Source of the DNA: an uncultured Actinomycetes bacterium
GTDB lineage: Bacteria; Actinomycetota; Actinomycetes; Nanopelagicales; Nanopelagicaceae
Assembly: GCA_903834145.1 (NCBI GenBank)
Contig: CAILHY010000016.1
Coordinates: 1 to 64,000 of the forward strand
Reading direction: 5' to 3'
DNA: 64,000 nucleotides
Shown here: piece after piece, positions 54,916 through 64,000 of the stretch
Layout: each line of letters begins with the position of its first letter
Position numbering within the stretch: the first letter of the stretch is position 1
Translations under genes and position numbers: made by a program
Notes under the pieces: model-generated
The model's input: only the letters and a program-made list of their open reading frames with translations
What the model was told of the DNA's origin: nothing
Database searches by the model: none

Positions 54916-56279
54916 GAGCTGAGACAGATAACGCTGCTTTTAATACCGCCTATCAAGCCTGGGCCCCTCTTTCAGGGGAGCTCTTTGCCCAAGCAAGCAC
55001 AGTAATTCCAGGCGGCGCGGGCTCAAGTGCTCGTACTGCGCCATTTGGTTGGAAGCCGTATCCACTTTTTATTGCTCAAGGGCTTGGTTCACGCATTACC
55101 GACGTCGATGGCCATGAGTACATCGATTATCTATTAGGACTTGGACCAATGATCCTTGGTCATCGCAACCCCATTGTCACTGAAGCGGTCGTCAACGCTA
55201 TTCGCGATCTGGGAACATGTTTTGGATTGCCGTATGAATTAGAAATTGAAGCGGCACAGAAAGTTGTAGATGCCGTCCCCGGAATTGAAATGGTTCGCTT
55301 TACAAACTCTGGTTCTGAAGCGGTGGGATCCGCAATTCGTATTTCTCGCGCCGTTACCAAGCGCCGTCTCATCATTCGCTTTGAGGGTCACTATCACGGC
55401 TGGCAGGACACTGTTTATTGGAGTAACCACGTAGATCCAGTTGCCGCTGGAGATCCAAATAGCCCACGTCCAATTCCATCTGGACCCGGTGTACCGATTG
55501 AACTGGAACAGACATTGATCGTTCTCTCTTGGAATGATCCTGAAAGTTTTATTCGCGTTATGGCAGAGCGTGGTCATGAAGTTGCTGCCGTTATTACCGA
55601 ACCCGCAGTTCTTAACACTGGTTGCATTATGCCGTTGCCGGGCTACCTTGAACTTCTTCGTTCTGAGACAAAGAAGTATGGCGCACTGCTAATTTTCGAT
55701 GAAGTTATTACTGGGTTCCGTTTTTCTCGCGGAGGCGCGCAAGAGTGGTTTGGAGTCACTCCAGATTTAACAACATTGGCGAAAGGTCTCGGTGGCGGTT
55801 TCCCAGTCGCCGCAATTGGTGGATCTAAAGAAGTTATGTCCATCATCGCAGAAGGTCGATATTCGCACTCTGGTACCTATAACGCGAACGTTATTCAGTG
55901 CGCTGCGGTTTCGGCCACGATGGATATTTTGGCAACGCCGGGCATCTATGAGCGCCAACGTGAACTTGGTTTCCGCTTAGCTAACGGCCTATCTGCGATT
56001 GCAAATGAAGTTGGGATCCCTGTAATCGTTGAAGGAATCGGCACCGCCTTCCAGATGTGGTTCTCGGATAAACCCATTCACAACTGGCGCGAAGCCGACA
56101 AATTTGCCAACGAAGAAATTTTTACTCGTTGGTATCGCGAGATGTTGCAACGTGGTGTGCTCTTCCATCCAAACCACCTTGAAAACCTCTTTGTATCACT
56201 CGTCCATACCGACGCTGATATCGACAAGACTTTAGAGGCGGCACAAGGCGCTCTTTCGGCAATTGCTAAGAATCTTTAA
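54909..56279 (+). CDS. class III aminotransferase (glutamate-1-semialdehyde aminomutase-like)
   Basis: A PLP enzyme of 456 residues. It shows the class III layout: VIPGGAGSSART at the N-terminus, GHYHGWQD, LLIFDEVITGFRFSRGGAQ and the PLP lysine in TTLAKGLGGGFPVAAIGG. The closest family resemblance is HemL, but the context (permease, GntR, kinase, peptide importer) argues for an amino-acid or amino-sugar catabolic transaminase. It probably starts at ATG 54909 on a leaderless mRNA. The reaction is unassigned. Confidence 0.88.
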   Translation: MTRAETDNAAFNTAYQAWAPLSGELFAQASTVIPGGAGSSARTAPFGWKPYPLFIAQGLGSRITDVDGHEYIDYLLGLGPMILGHRNPIVTEAVVNAIRDLGTCFGLPYELEIEAAQKVVDAVPGIEMVRFTNSGSEAVGSAIRISRAVTKRRLIIRFEGHYHGWQDTVYWSNHVDPVAAGDPNSPRPIPSGPGVPIELEQTLIVLSWNDPESFIRVMAERGHEVAAVITEPAVLNTGCIMPLPGYLELLRSETKKYGALLIFDEVITGFRFSRGGAQEWFGVTPDLTTLAKGLGGGFPVAAIGGSKEVMSIIAEGRYSHSGTYNANVIQCAAVSATMDILATPGIYERQRELGFRLANGLSAIANEVGIPVIVEGIGTAFQMWFSDKPIHNWREADKFANEEIFTRWYREMLQRGVLFHPNHLENLFVSLVHTDADIDKTLEAAQGALSAIAKNL

Positions 56280-56305
56280 CCAACTTTTCTTAGTAGGCTG
56301 ATTTC

Positions 56306-57781
56306 ATGACAGAGGCCGTGATCGTTGGTTTTGATCTAGGCACATCCGGGATGAAGGCTGTCGCGATTAACCATGCGGGCGAAATTCTTGCCAGGGCCAG
56401 TGCAAAGTACGTCACCTATCGCCCCGAAAGTGGCGCATCGGAACAAAACCCACTGGATTGGATTGCAGCCACCAAAGAAGTAACTGCCGCGATTGTGCAG
56501 GCAACAAATTCTGCTCCTTGGAGTGCTATCGGACTATCGGGAATGTTGCCGACCTTGGTTACCGTGGACGAAAATGGAAAACCGATTGGTAGTGCGATTA
56601 CTTGGGAGGATGGACGAGCAGAAGCAGAAGGCGATGAACTTCGCAGGAATATTGGCGAAGATGTTTTATATCGCCGAACAGGTCAGTGGGTGGACGGTCG
56701 CTATCTCTTGCCGATGCTTGCCCGCTTATGCACGATCGAACCTGACCGAGTTTCTCATTCGACAACGTTGTTGGGTGCCAAAGATTTTCTCTATGCATGG
56801 CTAACTGGAAAAAATGTAACCGATCCGAGTATCGCTACTGGCTTTGGTTGCTATGACCTGAATTCTGGAAAATGGGATGAAGATGTCATTGAGGAATATT
56901 CGCAAAAGAACACGATGTTGGATCTGCCAGAAATTGTTCCCTCCAAAACGCTTCACCCACTTTCGGCTTCCGCAGCAGATGCTCTGGGGCTCACTATCGG
57001 CGTTCCTGTGTGTGTAGGAGCTGCAGATTCTGTGCTCGGCGCAATAGGGATGGGCGCTAATAAACCCGGTGATATTGCCTATGTAGCGGGCACAAGCACC
57101 ATCATTTTAGGAATTAGCGATACTCCGACTTATGACGCCAAACATCGCTATCTGATTACTCCGATGGTGGATGCCGGCACATGGGGACTTGAGATGGATC
57201 TCCTTGCAACAGGTAGTGCAATTCGCTGGCTTTCGCAGATGTTCAATCTAGATGATGAAAAAGATTTGCTAGCGTTGGCAGCGAGATCCCTTGATGATCG
57301 TGCACCAACATTTTTGCCCTACGTTGCCCCCGGTGAACAAGGCGCCTTGTGGGATCCGACTTTGACAGGAAGCATTCTCGGCATTGACCTTGGGCATTCA
57401 CAAGCCGATATTGCACGCGGACTCATTGATGGAATCGTCAATGAAAGCGCTCGCTGCGTACAGACTCTGGATGCAATCGGTTTTGATAAGTACAACGATG
57501 ATCGCCTTCGAGTTTCGGGCGGAAGCGCGAGTGATCTATGGTTTCGCCAGCAACTTGCCGATGCAACATCTCGTCGGGTTCAAACAACACTCGGTAACGA
57601 GCCGGATCGATCTGCTCTTGGCGCCGCCATTGTTGCGGGGCAAGCAATCGGAATTGAGTTTTCTAACAAGGCCAACGAATTCGAAATAGTCACTCCAAAT
57701 GAATCAACGAAGAAATATTGGACCGCCCGACGGTTGATGAATGACGATGCTCGGAAGAAAATAGCCGTAATTCATCCTTGA
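56306..57781 (+). CDS. FGGY-family carbohydrate kinase
   Basis: A 491-residue kinase of the xylulokinase/glycerokinase fold. The ATP-binding start is VGFDLGTSGMKAV; ITWEDGRAEAEG is the substrate-domain motif (near WxDxR), and the C-terminal FGGY-like signature is RVSGGSASDLWFRQQLADATS. It would phosphorylate a sugar, polyol or a related alcohol. It lies 26 bp after the aminotransferase and 31 bp before the peptide-type importer. The substrate is unknown. Confidence 0.88.
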   Translation: MTEAVIVGFDLGTSGMKAVAINHAGEILARASAKYVTYRPESGASEQNPLDWIAATKEVTAAIVQATNSAPWSAIGLSGMLPTLVTVDENGKPIGSAITWEDGRAEAEGDELRRNIGEDVLYRRTGQWVDGRYLLPMLARLCTIEPDRVSHSTTLLGAKDFLYAWLTGKNVTDPSIATGFGCYDLNSGKWDEDVIEEYSQKNTMLDLPEIVPSKTLHPLSASAADALGLTIGVPVCVGAADSVLGAIGMGANKPGDIAYVAGTSTIILGISDTPTYDAKHRYLITPMVDAGTWGLEMDLLATGSAIRWLSQMFNLDDEKDLLALAARSLDDRAPTFLPYVAPGEQGALWDPTLTGSILGIDLGHSQADIARGLIDGIVNESARCVQTLDAIGFDKYNDDRLRVSGGSASDLWFRQQLADATSRRVQTTLGNEPDRSALGAAIVAGQAIGIEFSNKANEFEIVTPNESTKKYWTARRLMNDDARKKIAVIHP

Positions 57782-57812
57782 CCGATGGAGTGTGATCTGC
57801 TTGACTCTCATC

Positions 57813-59471
57813 ATGGTCAGTATAGAGAGCTCAATATTTAATCGCCGAACCTTCCTTCAAGCCGCAGTAGTGACATCTGCTGCAGTCGGAGTCGGATCAC
57901 TACTCACATCGTGCGGGGTAAGCACGCAGAAAGTCGCGAGTAAATTGATTCGTGTTGGCTGGAAAGCCGACATGGACACCTTCAATCCTTTCACTACGGT
58001 GACCACTGAAGGCGTCGAGATTCAATCGATGATCTATGACAAGTTGCTCGACTATGGTCTTGATCTTAAATCTGAGCCATCACTGGCTACTAAATCCGTT
58101 GTAGCTGGAAATACCATCACGTACACCATTCGCGATGGCGCCACATGGCATGACGGCACAGCTTTCTCGGTTAAGGATGTTGTTTACACATACGACACCA
58201 TTGGAAAAAACAAGCTCGGTATTAACGCGCAATTCCTTGCAGATTTTGTTTCAGTGACCGCACCAGATGCAAATACCGTTGTGGTGACATTTACTCGCCC
58301 TCAGGCATTTGACCCAGGTTTGGTAATTCCAATTGTTCCTGCACACATCTGGTCCGCCAAGACAACAGCCGAAATCAGTAAATTTGATAACGCTGCTCCA
58401 GTGGGAACGGGTCCATTCACATTCGCTACTCGCAAGCAGGGCCAGATTGTGACTGTTACTCGCAATGATAAATGGTGGGGAGTCGCACCAGCCGCCTCTG
58501 GAATCTCATGGGCGATCTATAGCAACGATGATCTCTTGGCGCAGGCGCTGAAGAATGGTGAAATTGATATCGCACCAAACGTGCCACCTACTGTCTTTGA
58601 TGGTCTTAAGAAAGATAGTTCCGTAACTGCGGTCGAACTCAATTCTTTCTCATTCCATCACATCGGAATGAACGTTTCTAAAGTGAAAGGCTCAACAGGC
58701 AGTCCGCTCATGCACGATAAAGCAATACGCCAAGCGTTGGGGTACGCACTAGATCGCGAGCAGATTGTTCAGATTGCTTACGCCGGTCACGCCGTTGCAG
58801 GTGGAAGCATCTTGCCTCCGCTCTTTGGCGACTATTACTACGAGCCAACGGGCGATGCGATTATTAACAACAATCCAGCAAAGGCGAATGCACTTTTGGA
58901 TGCAGCCGGTTACAGCGCCAAGGGTAGTGATGGAATTCGCAAGTCTAAAGATGGAAAGCCGCTGAGCTTTAAAATGATCTGCACAGCAACAACTTCCGTG
59001 GATGTTCGCACTGCGCAACTTTTCCAAGCATCAGCTGCAAAGGTCGGCATCAAGTTAACTCTGACAACACTTGATTCAGACACCATGGCAAGCACCGTTT
59101 ACAACGTCGAACATCCTGATTGGGACATCTTTGTATGGGGCTGGGATTCAGGCGTAAACGATCCAAGTTATCTTCTTGGAGTTCCACTTACTAGCCAAAT
59201 TGGTGGCAACAACGATGTGTTCTATAGCAACCCTGTTTACGACAAGTTGTTCACCGAACAATCTGCTGAACTCGATCACACAAAGCGCGTAGCAATCGTA
59301 AAAGAAATGCAGAAAATCTATTACGAAGATTGCGTCTATCTAGTTGCGGTCTACCTGAAGAAGTTGCAGGCATATAACAACACTGGTTGGACTGGCTGGA
59401 CGAATGTTGACGGTGGAATCATCTTCAACTTCACCCGAGACAATTACCTGAAGGTCAAGGCTGGCAAGTAG
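57813..59471 (+). CDS. ABC transporter binding protein, oligopeptide (SBP family 5) type
   Basis: A 552-residue lipoprotein-type binding protein. The N-terminus IFNRRTFLQAAVV has a twin-arginine-like motif, and SLLTSCGV contains the lipobox Cys. The mature domain carries YDKLLDYGLDLKSEPSLATK and the DGATWHDGTAFSVKDVVYTYD block typical of DppA/OppA. ATG 57813 is preferred to GTG 57792 because it leaves a normal signal. Ligands of this family include peptides, opines and some glycans. It heads an operon with the four transporter genes that follow. Confidence 0.9.
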   Translation: MVSIESSIFNRRTFLQAAVVTSAAVGVGSLLTSCGVSTQKVASKLIRVGWKADMDTFNPFTTVTTEGVEIQSMIYDKLLDYGLDLKSEPSLATKSVVAGNTITYTIRDGATWHDGTAFSVKDVVYTYDTIGKNKLGINAQFLADFVSVTAPDANTVVVTFTRPQAFDPGLVIPIVPAHIWSAKTTAEISKFDNAAPVGTGPFTFATRKQGQIVTVTRNDKWWGVAPAASGISWAIYSNDDLLAQALKNGEIDIAPNVPPTVFDGLKKDSSVTAVELNSFSFHHIGMNVSKVKGSTGSPLMHDKAIRQALGYALDREQIVQIAYAGHAVAGGSILPPLFGDYYYEPTGDAIINNNPAKANALLDAAGYSAKGSDGIRKSKDGKPLSFKMICTATTSVDVRTAQLFQASAAKVGIKLTLTTLDSDTMASTVYNVEHPDWDIFVWGWDSGVNDPSYLLGVPLTSQIGGNNDVFYSNPVYDKLFTEQSAELDHTKRVAIVKEMQKIYYEDCVYLVAVYLKKLQAYNNTGWTGWTNVDGGIIFNFTRDNYLKVKAGK

Positions 59472-59481
59472 AAGATACTTA

Positions 59482-60450
59482 ATGCCCTTCCTTTTACGTA
59501 GATTCTTCACGTTATTAAGTTCGATCTTTGCGATCGTAACTTTTAACTTCTTTCTCTTCCACATAATTCCTGGCGACCCAATTCGCTTGATCGCTCGTAC
59601 TCAAAGACTTAATGCTGAGGCGATTGCCAAGATGCGTGCCTCTTTCGGGTTGGATGGTTCCATCCTTTCGCAGTACTTTCGCTACCTCTCTAAACTTGTT
59701 CACGGTGATTTGGGTTATTCATTTTCATTTAAAGAAAACGTGAGTGGCCTTGTTGGTCGCGCACTTGGCAACACATTGCTTCTCTTAACTGCATCTACTT
59801 TGATTGTGGTTATTTTGGGCATTGCCATCGGCGTTTTTGCGGGATCACGACAAGGCAAAAAGAGTGACACGGCCACTGTTATTTCCTCATTAATTTTATG
59901 GAGCATGCCTACTTTCTGGGTAGGAATGCTTCTGGTTTTCACCTTTGGCGTGTGGGTGGGTGGGCTGCCTATATCGGGAATCTCGACAGCCAACGCGGTG
60001 TATTCAAACGGATTCGAATACTTTATGGATATTTCCCGTCACCTCATTTTGCCGACAGTGACTTTGGCGATCGTAGATATTGCATTTTTCATCATCATCA
60101 CTCGTACTGCCTTGATTGATGTGATGTCAGAGGATTACATGTTGACCGCACGTGGCAAAGGTTTGGGCAGGCGAGCAATCGTCTGGCGCCATGGATTTAG
60201 AAATGCGATGTTGCCTGTTCTGACGGCGTCCGCTTTGTACATCAGCGCCCTAGTTGGTGGCGCCATACAAGTGGAAGTTGTCTTTTCCTGGCCGGGTATG
60301 GGTTTACTTATGTATAACTCAGTTCTAGCCCGTGACTATCCAGTTCTTGAAGCCTCATTCCTGCTGACCACCGTTGCAGTTCTTGTTGCAAACTTTGCCG
60401 CCGATCTTCTTTATCGCGTTCTTGATCCAAGAGTTGCGGTATCCAAATGA
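59482..60450 (+). CDS. Opp/Dpp-type ABC permease B
   Basis: A 322-residue membrane subunit with about six helices. FLLRRFFTLLSSIFAIVTF opens the first helix; the family signature FHIIPGDPIRL follows, and the coupling loop is ARGKGLGRRAIVWRHGFRNAMLPV. EVVFSWPGMGLLMYNSV is the conserved EAA-type C-terminal region. It begins 10 bp after the binding protein and overlaps permease C by 4 bp. Confidence 0.92.
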   Translation: MPFLLRRFFTLLSSIFAIVTFNFFLFHIIPGDPIRLIARTQRLNAEAIAKMRASFGLDGSILSQYFRYLSKLVHGDLGYSFSFKENVSGLVGRALGNTLLLLTASTLIVVILGIAIGVFAGSRQGKKSDTATVISSLILWSMPTFWVGMLLVFTFGVWVGGLPISGISTANAVYSNGFEYFMDISRHLILPTVTLAIVDIAFFIIITRTALIDVMSEDYMLTARGKGLGRRAIVWRHGFRNAMLPVLTASALYISALVGGAIQVEVVFSWPGMGLLMYNSVLARDYPVLEASFLLTTVAVLVANFAADLLYRVLDPRVAVSK

Positions 60451-61331
60451 TGAAACGAGACAGAACCAGCGCCAACCACGGTTTCTGGTATTTCATGGGA
60501 AAACTGTGGGCCGATCGCATGGGTCGATGGGGACTAATTGCATTAGCGATCACGACTTTTATCGCCGTCATTTGCCCGATCTTCTTTCCCTTTGATCCAT
60601 CCAAAGTTGGCGCGGATGCAGCATCGATCTTGACTGGCCCTTCAAAGACACATTTATTAGGCAGCGATGAACTTGGCAGAGATGTCTTGCGACAATTCTT
60701 CACTGGCGCCCGGATTTCGCTCTTTGTTGGAATTATGGCGACGGTCATCTCTACGATCGTCGGTTCTGGTCTGGGAATCTTTGCTGGTTATTACATGGGT
60801 CGTCTCGATGGCATTCTGATGCGCATCACTGATTTCTTCTTAGTGGTTCCAGCCTTGCCTTTAATGATTGCACTCGGCGCAATTTTTGGGCAGAACATCA
60901 CAGTAATTATTATGGTGATTGGTTTTCTAAGTTGGCCACGTACCGCAAGGATTGTTCGCTCTCAAACGTTGTCTCTGCGTCAAAGACAGTTTGTCCCTCG
61001 AGCAAAGTCACTGGGTTCCAGTAATTTGCGCATCATCCGCACGCACATCGTTCCTCACGTTATGCCTTTGATCGTTGCCAATACGATCCTTGTCGTTGCT
61101 GGATGTATTCTGAGCGAGGCAACTTTAAGTTTCATTGGCCTAGGTGATCCCGACCGAATCTCTTGGGGCACCATGCTCCACTTCTCCTTTGTATCTGGCG
61201 CTATCGGCCGAGGTGCCTGGTGGTATTTCTTGCCTCCTGGTTTTGGCATTCTCTTCATCGTTCTTGGCTTCACCCTTGTGGGACATAGCTTTGAAAAGAT
61301 CACTAATCCACGCTTGGGAGGATCAGAGTGA
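60447..61331 (+). CDS. Opp/Dpp-type ABC permease C
   Basis: A 294-residue second permease with six helices. It has the N-terminal OppC_N segment (GLIALAITTFIAVICPIFFP), LLGSDELGRDVLRQFFTGARISL, the EAA loop RAKSLGSSNLRIIRTHIVPHV and the C-terminal LSFIGLGDPDRISWGTML. Starts at ATG 60447 or ATG 60450. It is coupled by overlaps to permease B and to the first ATPase. Confidence 0.92.
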   Translation: MMKRDRTSANHGFWYFMGKLWADRMGRWGLIALAITTFIAVICPIFFPFDPSKVGADAASILTGPSKTHLLGSDELGRDVLRQFFTGARISLFVGIMATVISTIVGSGLGIFAGYYMGRLDGILMRITDFFLVVPALPLMIALGAIFGQNITVIIMVIGFLSWPRTARIVRSQTLSLRQRQFVPRAKSLGSSNLRIIRTHIVPHVMPLIVANTILVVAGCILSEATLSFIGLGDPDRISWGTMLHFSFVSGAIGRGAWWYFLPPGFGILFIVLGFTLVGHSFEKITNPRLGGSE

Positions 61332-62311
61332 GCCTTCTTGAAATTCGTGATTTACATATTTCCTACCCCAATCCCAAGGGCGAATTTTTTGCAGTAGACG
61401 GTGTCGATCTCACCATTGAAAAAGGCGAATTCGTTGGCTTAGCTGGTGAATCCGGATGCGGAAAAACAACGTTGGCACTTTCGATTCCGAGACTGCTTCC
61501 TCGAGGTTCTCACATAGGTGCGGGTTCGATTCATTTCAACGGCGTCGACACTACCGCCTTAAGTGAAGAAGGAATGCGCGCGCTTCGCTGGAAAGAAATT
61601 TCCGTTGTCTTCCAAGGCGCGCTTAATGCCCTTAATCCCGTGCATACGATCGGTAGCCAAATCGCTGAACCAATTCGGATTCACGATGAGAGTGTTTCTA
61701 AAAAGCAAGCGCATGATCGAACCTTGGAGTTGCTTGAAGCGGTCGGGATTCCAGCGCGACGTTTCGAAGATTTCCCCCATCAATTCAGTGGCGGTATGCG
61801 CCAACGGGTAATGATCGCAATGGCGCTGTCATGTATGCCAAAATTGGTTATCGCAGATGAGCCGATCACCGCGCTCGATGTTATGACGCAAGCACAGATA
61901 TTAGATTTGCTACGAAGTCTCTGTGATCGATACAGCCTTTCGATGCTTCTCATTTCTCACGATTTATCAGTACTGGCCCAAACATGCGACAGGGTTGCCG
62001 TTATGTATGCGGGGAAGATGGCCGAGCAAGGTCCAACTTCTCGCGTCTTTGGCAACCATGGTGCGAAACATCCTTATACCCAGCGTTTGCTGAGTGCTTA
62101 TCCGAATATTAAACACGAGAGAAAATTTATTGACGGGATTCCGGGATACCCTCCGGATCTATCTCAAGAGCAAGTAGGTTGTCGTTTCGCCGATCGTTGC
62201 GATGTTGCCTTGAGCCGATGCGCTACAGAAGTTCCAGAACTCATTGATATCGGTGGCGGACAAAGTGTTGCCTGCCATTTAGCTAGTGATATTCGTGCAG
62301 GTGTGCAATGA
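61328..62311 (+). CDS. Opp/Dpp-type ABC ATPase D
   Basis: A 327-residue ATPase: Walker [12 protein letters not shown]-loop [16 protein letters not shown], signature [15 protein letters not shown], Walker [14 protein letters not shown] and switch His in [10 protein letters not shown]. The C-terminal oligopeptide-transporter domain contains the Cys motif [18 protein letters not shown] and a final CHLA, consistent with the iron-sulfur cluster found in such subunits. It starts with GTG overlapping permease C. Confidence 0.93.
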   Translation: MSLLEIRDLHISYPNPKGEFFAVDGVDLTIEKGEFVGLAGESGCGKTTLALSIPRLLPRGSHIGAGSIHFNGVDTTALSEEGMRALRWKEISVVFQGALNALNPVHTIGSQIAEPIRIHDESVSKKQAHDRTLELLEAVGIPARRFEDFPHQFSGGMRQRVMIAMALSCMPKLVIADEPITALDVMTQAQILDLLRSLCDRYSLSMLLISHDLSVLAQTCDRVAVMYAGKMAEQGPTSRVFGNHGAKHPYTQRLLSAYPNIKHERKFIDGIPGYPPDLSQEQVGCRFADRCDVALSRCATEVPELIDIGGGQSVACHLASDIRAGVQ

Positions 62312-63321
62312 GTAAGAAACTCGCGTTATCAATTGAAGACTTACATGTCACCTATCAACTCAATGGAGCCTCAGGAAAAAATAAGGTTGCTCGCGCCGTT
62401 GATGGGGTAGATCTACAAGTAGCGGTGGGTGAAACTCTTGCACTAGTAGGTGAATCAGGTAGCGGAAAGACATCCATGGCTAATGCCATCATGCGCCTGA
62501 TTGACCCTAGCGCCGGCAAGATTGTGATTGACGGTGTTGATGTTGTTCCATTGCAGGGCAAAGGGTTGCGATCCATGCGCCGCAATTTCCAAATGATTTT
62601 CCAAGATCCCTTTGAATCACTGGATCCGCGCCAACGTGTGATTGAAGCCGTCATGGAGCCTTTAGAAATCCACGGAATTGGGGGTTCTGAATCAGAGCGC
62701 CGAGAAATGGCGTTAGCTGCTCTGGCACAAGCCGGGTTACGACCTGCGGCTGAAATTGGCGAACGCTTTACACATCAGCTCTCTGGTGGACAACGCCAGC
62801 GTGTTGCCATTGCTAGCGCCATTATTTTGAAACCTGCTCTGATCATCGCTGACGAACCTGTATCCATGCTGGATGTTTCCCTTCGTGCAGGAATCTTGCG
62901 CGTTATGGCCGATCTTCGCGATCAATTAGGAGTTTCATACCTCTTTATTACACACGATCTCTCTTTGGCGTGGATGTTCGCTGATCGGATTGCGGTTATT
63001 TACTTGGGGCGCATTGTTGAAGAAGCGTCCGCTGTCGATTTGATTGCTAATCCCATGCATCCGTATACAAAGGCCCTTGTTTCGGTTATCCCGGTCCCTG
63101 AAGTCACCGCATTGGAAGACCGAATTATCCTCACCGGTGAAATTCCAAGTCCTGCTTCTATTCCCTCCGGTTGTCGCTTCCACCCACGTTGCCCACTCTT
63201 TCGCGAACTCGGTGAACCAGAGCAGTGCCTTACGCAAGATCCCGTTTTACAAATCCAATCGAATGCGGAATCACATCATGTGGCATGCTTCTTTTCTGAA
63301 CATAATAAGGGGAACCAATGA
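62308..63321 (+). CDS. Opp/Dpp-type ABC ATPase F
   Basis: A 337-residue second ATPase: Walker A GESGSGKTSM, FQDPFESLDPRQRV, signature LSGGQRQRVAIASA, Walker B LIIADEPVSMLDVS and switch His LFITHDLSLAW. The C-terminal GCRFHPRCPLFRELGEPEQC and VACFF continue the family Cys motif. It is coupled by ATGA overlaps to the preceding ATPase and to the M20 peptidase gene. Confidence 0.93.
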   Translation: MSKKLALSIEDLHVTYQLNGASGKNKVARAVDGVDLQVAVGETLALVGESGSGKTSMANAIMRLIDPSAGKIVIDGVDVVPLQGKGLRSMRRNFQMIFQDPFESLDPRQRVIEAVMEPLEIHGIGGSESERREMALAALAQAGLRPAAEIGERFTHQLSGGQRQRVAIASAIILKPALIIADEPVSMLDVSLRAGILRVMADLRDQLGVSYLFITHDLSLAWMFADRIAVIYLGRIVEEASAVDLIANPMHPYTKALVSVIPVPEVTALEDRIILTGEIPSPASIPSGCRFHPRCPLFRELGEPEQCLTQDPVLQIQSNAESHHVACFFSEHNKGNQ

Positions 63322-64000
63322 CAACAGACCGCGCCGAAGTAGTTTCACTACTCACGGATTTGGTTCGCATTGAATCAGTAACACCATGGCTCATTGCCGA
63401 TGGAACCGGAGAGCGAAACGTCGCGGAATTCATGGGTAAGTGGTTGGAAGCCGCTGGCCTAGAAGTTCTCCTTGATGACGTCACTCCAGGACGACCTAAC
63501 ATGTTGGCTCGCCTGCGCGGATCAGAACCTGGACCAACTCTATGCATTAATGCCCACAGCGACACAGTCGGTTATGCGAACTGGGCCGATCGCGCACTTA
63601 ATCCTTGGATCGATGGTGATCGCATGTACGGCTTGGGCGTTGTTGATGACAAAGCAAGCTGCGCCGCTGCGATGTTGGCACTTCGCGATTTAGTGCGCGA
63701 CAAAGTTCCACTTAAGGGAGATGTACTTCTTGCTTGTGTGATCGATGAAGAAGGAACATCCATTGGCACCGAACACTTGGTAGCAAATCACAAGATCGAT
63801 GCGGCAATTGTTATCGAGCCAGCAGCGCTACCTGTTGTTGTTACGGAACATCAAGGTTTTGGTTGGATCGACATAACCGTCTTTGGAAAAGCATCACATG
63901 GTTCAACTCCGGATGAGGGTATCGATGCGATCGTCCATATGGCAGAGGTTATTCGCGCACTTCATCAGTTAGATGAGCGTGAATGGAAGAAGAATCCCCA
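63318..64000 (+). CDS. M20-family peptidase/deacylase, 5' part
   Basis: A zinc metallopeptidase of the ArgE/DapE/CPG2 type, of which 227 residues are visible before the window ends. The first metal His is in CINAHSDTV; the bridging-Asp region reads GLGVVDDKAS (in place of the usual G-x-x-D-M-K); the catalytic Glu pair is in CVIDEEGTS, and TEHQGFGWIDITVFGKASHGS is the dimerisation-domain entry. ATG 63318 overlaps the ATPase stop as ATGA. It would process what the importer brings in, e.g. a peptide or acylated amino acid. Confidence 0.9.
   Translation, partial: MTTDRAEVVSLLTDLVRIESVTPWLIADGTGERNVAEFMGKWLEAAGLEVLLDDVTPGRPNMLARLRGSEPGPTLCINAHSDTVGYANWADRALNPWIDGDRMYGLGVVDDKASCAAAMLALRDLVRDKVPLKGDVLLACVIDEEGTSIGTEHLVANHKIDAAIVIEPAALPVVVTEHQGFGWIDITVFGKASHGSTPDEGIDAIVHMAEVIRALHQLDEREWKKNP

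Noticed and set aside
54909-56279. hemL of the haem pathway
   Set aside because: The sequence is class III and HemL-like, but no haem genes are nearby and the cluster looks catabolic, so no symbol was assigned.

Overview
The window looks like a chromosome segment of a small-genome, moderate-GC actinobacterium. A freshwater acI-type lineage (Ca. Planktophila / Nanopelagicales) is the best guess. This rests on actinobacterial markers (BldC, DUF3073, DUF5302, the crp-nth-TlpA-CvpA-acs neighbourhood known from Mycobacterium and Streptomyces), very tight gene packing with many ATGA or zero-spacing junctions, and large transport operons. The taxonomic call is inference, since no 16S gene is present.

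Layout. 1-7,181: end of asd, a metallophosphoesterase, YqeY, a DUF4177-like small protein, RidA, a CRP/FNR regulator, endonuclease III, a TlpA-like thioredoxin, a CvpA-like membrane protein and acetyl-CoA synthetase. 7,182-21,673: a short gap with one possible 36-residue peptide, then fba and a long purine cluster (purA-D-B-C-S-Q-L, an SCP-like gene, purF, purM). Two envelope glycosylation genes are embedded between purL and purF. 21,679-25,763: a conserved actinobacterial protein, bldC, a WecA-type sugar-1-phosphate transferase, DUF5302, a GT-C-like membrane protein and a YggU protein.

25,783-27,802: a roughly 2 kb integrated element in the 3' half of tRNA-Phe. It is bounded by 49-bp direct repeats, has tandem arm-type repeats inside both ends, and keeps only the C-terminal stub of a tyrosine integrase. 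Its cargo is a membrane-anchored helical protein and a NYN-domain putative ribonuclease, separated by a hairpin-rich segment with a terminator on the opposite strand. This is the most unusual part of the window. tRNA-Phe, tRNA-Asp and tRNA-Glu follow.

28,228-36,355: a SIMPL-domain protein, a sugar-nucleotide epimerase, an asparagine synthase, a GT4 glycosyltransferase, Sua5/TsaC, an aldo/keto reductase, a dienelactone-hydrolase-like protein, tRNA-Lys and an unknown protein. 36,418-52,544: two transport and catabolic systems, each with a LacI-family regulator and a promoter whose predicted start site lies in a GACAA/TTGTC palindrome. One is a ribose-type ABC importer. The other is a Liv-type ABC importer followed by a hydroxyacid dehydrogenase, an unusual M24 protein, a VOC protein and E1/E2 subunits of a 2-oxoacid dehydrogenase. 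52,642-64,000: an APC permease, a GntR regulator, a class III aminotransferase, an FGGY kinase, a complete Opp/Dpp importer and the start of an M20 peptidase, suggesting scavenging of amino acids, peptides or related amino compounds.
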